Made by a program: the position numbers and the translations under genes. A stretch of 64,000 nt of DNA from Streptomyces monashensis (lineage in GTDB: Bacteria > Actinomycetota > Actinomycetes > Streptomycetales > Streptomycetaceae). The notes beneath the pieces were generated by a model. It saw only the letters and a list, made by a program, of their open reading frames with translations. It had not been told where the DNA came from and did no database searches. Positions 61,587 to 64,000 of this stretch are shown in pieces; the stretch's first letter is position 1; each line of letters opens with the position of its first letter. The stretch covers positions 246,752 through 310,751 of the forward strand of contig NZ_MLYO01000018.1 of the NCBI RefSeq assembly GCF_001866665.1, given 5' to 3'.

Positions 61587-62120
61587 GTGCGCCCCTTGTA
61601 CGTACCCGTCCGGCTCGCCGTCACCGTGCTGGCCGTCAGCGCGGCGGCGGCCGGCTGCGTGAACGTGGGTGACGACGCCGGCCGGGCCCGGCCCTCGCAC
61701 TCGGCCGGGCAGCACGGCGGTGCGGCACCCGACGGCGGTCCGGTGGACGGCGTCGGCGGCCAGGGGCACGGAGGCCGGCCGGCCGACGGCAAGCACGGCA
61801 AGGGCGACAGGGCGAAGCCGGGGGAGTCGCCCAGCACCTCGGTCACCCCGTCGTCCGGTGCGGACGACGCGTCCCCGACCACCGCACCGTCCGGCAGGCC
61901 CGCCAAGCCCGGGAAGACGGTCGCGCCCGGGAATCCGGCGCCGACCAAGGCCCCACCGGCCCCACCGGTCACCTCCGCACCACCTCAGCCCCCGGCCTCC
62001 ACCCCGCCCGCGGCCACCTCCGAGCCCCCGACGGCCGAGCCGTCCTCCTCGGCGCACGAGGGCACCGGAGCCCAGTTGGCCCAGCGCGAGCCGGCCCCCA
62101 CGGCGGGCATGCCGGCGTGA
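61587..62120 (+). CDS. Low-complexity lipoprotein
   Basis: 177 aa from GTG 61587 with GGAGGTGG 7-8 nt upstream. The signal peptide ends in lipobox VSAAAAGC (Cys at about residue 22). The remainder is Gly/Pro/Ser/Thr-rich without cysteine or domain, first Gly/His-rich (SAGQHGGAAPDGGPVDGVGG), then Pro/Thr/Ala-rich. Probably a membrane-tethered, wall-spanning linker protein. Function unknown. The DEAD-box gene follows 227 bp later. Confidence 0.75.
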   Translation: MRPLYVPVRLAVTVLAVSAAAAGCVNVGDDAGRARPSHSAGQHGGAAPDGGPVDGVGGQGHGGRPADGKHGKGDRAKPGESPSTSVTPSSGADDASPTTAPSGRPAKPGKTVAPGNPAPTKAPPAPPVTSAPPQPPASTPPAATSEPPTAEPSSSAHEGTGAQLAQREPAPTAGMPA

Positions 62121-62347
62121 GGTGTGCGACCGGATCTGACCTGCGACTTCACGGCTCGGTTTGCCTTCAGGGGTGATGGGTGCGTATGGTGGTAGATCGT
62201 TTGATCCCATTTGCCCGGCGCCACCACAGAGCGCGCCGTGTGGCGCGTACTCTCCCTTGCCGTGGCGGACCGCATTGAGGCGGTCGTGAGCGAATCACGG
62301 AGTTGACGGGCGCGTGCCGACGAGACTCCGGAAGGTTTCGCATTCGC

Positions 62348-64000
62348 ATGTCCGTGTCCAGTACCGATCAGTTTGTCGTGTCCGAGAACGAGCTCACCGA
62401 GCTCGAGAACGAACTCGTCGACGAGACGAACGAGATCACCGAGGCCGACGAGGCCGCTGACACCACCCCCCAGACCACCTTCGCCGACCTCGGCCTCCCC
62501 GAGGGCATCGTGCGCAAGCTCGCGCAGAACGGCGTGACGACCCCCTTCCCGATCCAGGCCGCGACCATCCCGGACGCCCTGGCCGGCAAGGACATCCTCG
62601 GCCGAGGTCGCACCGGCTCCGGCAAGACCCTCTCCTTCGGTCTGCCGACCCTGGCCACGCTGGCCGGCGGCCGCACCCAGAAGCACAAGCCCCGCGCGGT
62701 CATCCTCACCCCGACCCGCGAGCTGGCCATGCAGGTCGCCGACGCCCTCCAGCCGTACGGCGACGTGCTCGGCCTGAAGATGAAGGTCGTCTGCGGCGGC
62801 ACGTCGATGGGCAACCAGATCTACGCCCTGGAGCGCGGCGTCGACATCCTCGTCGCCACCCCGGGCCGCCTGCGCGACATCATCAACCGCGGCGCCTGCT
62901 CCCTCGAGGACACCCAGATCGCCGTCCTGGACGAGGCCGACCAGATGTCCGACCTGGGCTTCCTGCCCGAGGTCACCGAGCTGCTCGACCAGGTCCCGGC
63001 CGGCGGCCAGCGCATGCTCTTCTCCGCCACGATGGAGAACGAGATCCAGACCCTCGTCGACCGCTACCTGAACAACCCCGTCTCCCACGAGGTGGACGCG
63101 GCCCAGGGTGCGGTGACGACCATGTCCCACCACATCCTCATCGTGAAGCCCAAGGACAAGGCGCCGGTCACCGCCGCGATCGCCTCCCGCAAGGGCCGCA
63201 CGATCATCTTCGTCCGCACCCAGCTGGGCGCCGACCGCGTCGCCGAGCAGCTGCGCGAGGCGGGCGCGAAGGCCGACGCGCTGCACGGCGGCATGACCCA
63301 GGGCGCGCGCACCCGCACCCTGGCCGACTTCAAGGACGGCTACGTCAACGTCCTGGTCGCCACCGACGTCGCCGCCCGCGGCATCCACGTCGACGGCATC
63401 GACCTGGTCCTGAACGTGGACCCGGCCGGCGACCACAAGGACTACCTGCACCGCGCCGGCCGCACCGCCCGCGCGGGCCGCACCGGCACGGTCGTCTCCC
63501 TGTCGCTGCCGCACCAGCGCCGCCAGATCTTCCGGCTGATGGAGGACGCCGGCGTCGACGCCGCGCGCCACATCATCCAGGGGGCCGGCGCCTTCGACCC
63601 GGAGGTCGCCGAGATCACCGGCGCCCGCTCCATGACCGAGGTCCAGGCCGAGTCCGCGAACAACGCCGCGCAGCAGGCCGAGCGCGAGGTCGCCCAGCTC
63701 ACCAAGCAGCTGGAGCGTGCCCAGCGCCGCGCCGCCGAGCTGCGCGACGAGTCCGACCGGCTGGTCGCCCGGGTCGCCCGCGAGCGGGGCGAGGATCCGG
63801 AGGCCGCGGTGGCCGAGGCCCAGGCGACGGCCGCGGAGGAGCTGGCGGTCGCCGAGGCGCAGGCCGCTGCCGCCGCCGAGCAGCGGGCCGAGCGCGAGGA
63901 GCGCCCGGCGGCCTCGGCGCCGTACGAGCGCCGCGAGCGGCGCAGCTTCGACCGGGACCGTGACGACCGTCGCGACGACCGTGGTGGCCGTGGTTTCGAG
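62348..64000 (+). CDS. DEAD-box ATP-dependent RNA helicase (3' partial)
   Basis: 551 aa visible, running off the window. An acidic N-terminus of about 40 residues precedes the Q motif (FADLGLPEGIVRKLAQNGVT with Q70), Walker A GRTGSGKT at 87-94, PTRELA, DEAD near residue 195, SAT, and the helicase-C motifs ARGIHVDG and HRAGRTARAGRTG. It ends in a Glu/Ala/Arg-rich coiled coil and a basic RG/DR-rich tail. RhlE/DeaD-like, probably active in ribosome assembly or cold adaptation. The 227-bp leader with a distant GGAAGG is long for this window, as is common for cold-regulated helicases. Confidence 0.93.
   Translation, partial: MSVSSTDQFVVSENELTELENELVDETNEITEADEAADTTPQTTFADLGLPEGIVRKLAQNGVTTPFPIQAATIPDALAGKDILGRGRTGSGKTLSFGLPTLATLAGGRTQKHKPRAVILTPTRELAMQVADALQPYGDVLGLKMKVVCGGTSMGNQIYALERGVDILVATPGRLRDIINRGACSLEDTQIAVLDEADQMSDLGFLPEVTELLDQVPAGGQRMLFSATMENEIQTLVDRYLNNPVSHEVDAAQGAVTTMSHHILIVKPKDKAPVTAAIASRKGRTIIFVRTQLGADRVAEQLREAGAKADALHGGMTQGARTRTLADFKDGYVNVLVATDVAARGIHVDGIDLVLNVDPAGDHKDYLHRAGRTARAGRTGTVVSLSLPHQRRQIFRLMEDAGVDAARHIIQGAGAFDPEVAEITGARSMTEVQAESANNAAQQAEREVAQLTKQLERAQRRAAELRDESDRLVARVARERGEDPEAAVAEAQATAAEELAVAEAQAAAAAEQRAEREERPAASAPYERRERRSFDRDRDDRRDDRGGRGFE

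Overview
The window is GC-rich throughout, with strong G/C third-position bias, frequent GTG starts and many leaderless-looking promoters. It is a central, conserved stretch of a Streptomyces chromosome. The gene order sigma-factor pair, tadA, upp, ffs, dnaX, purD, purC, Lsr2 paralogue, purSQL, purF, purM, DUF3073, valine dehydrogenase, bldC, hrpA, DEAD-box helicase matches what I remember of the Streptomyces coelicolor SCO402x-SCO409x core. No prophage, intact insertion sequence, CRISPR array or secondary-metabolite cluster is visible.

Layout: 1-3047 holds a polyprenyl-phosphate sugar synthase/GtrA fusion (5' end outside the window) overlapping an ArnT/PMT-type GT39 membrane glycosyltransferase. 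3071-5328 is an MFS exporter with a large palindromic operator and a downstream TetR repressor. 5340-6080 is a pyridoxamine-oxidase-like F420/FMN protein with a duplicated 3' end. 6132-10151 has a YceI protein, a drug-type MFS transporter and its MarR regulator; the YceI and MFS proteins share carboxypeptidase-regulatory-like modules. 10367-16170 carries small membrane and lipoprotein genes, two SigB/SigF-type sigma factors, a Dabb protein, a 57-aa membrane peptide, tRNA-Ser(CGA), tadA and its partner. 16267-20469 has upp, a LytR_C-domain protein, two small proteins, a DUF308 protein and an HhH-GPD protein.

20585-27490 is the accessory part: an SDR remnant, a CopC-CopD copper fusion, a RelE toxin beside a seemingly N-terminally truncated antitoxin, a SNF2 helicase followed by a SWIM-family protein lacking its SWIM motif, and fused gene stubs ending beside tRNA-Ser(GGA). 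27831-50177 holds ffs-dnaX and the dispersed purine pathway (purD, purC, purS-purQ-purL, purF-purM). Between these lie a degenerate M48-like membrane protein, a DMF-lyase-like protein, a DesKR-type two-component system with an ABC exporter flanked by identical tRNA-Gly genes, the Lsr2 paralogue, a frameshifted DUF4185 gene, a mycothiol-type isomerase and a META lipoprotein. 50257-64000 has DUF3073, vdh, bldC, a small CxxC protein, hrpA, a cluster of tRNA-Phe, tRNA-Asp and tRNA-Glu containing a perfect parS site, a metallophosphoesterase, a zincin, a lipoprotein and a DEAD-box helicase cut by the window end.

Functionally this is housekeeping (purine and pyrimidine nucleotide supply, replication clamp loading, SRP, tRNA editing, RNA helicases, chromosome segregation) interleaved with developmental regulators (two sigma factors, BldC, Lsr2 paralogue) and small transport/regulation cassettes. 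The best candidates for something under-described are the regulatory-like-repeat MFS/YceI pair, the gene-stub region at 20.6-27.5 kb, several very small genes, and the homopolymer frameshift in the DUF4185 gene.
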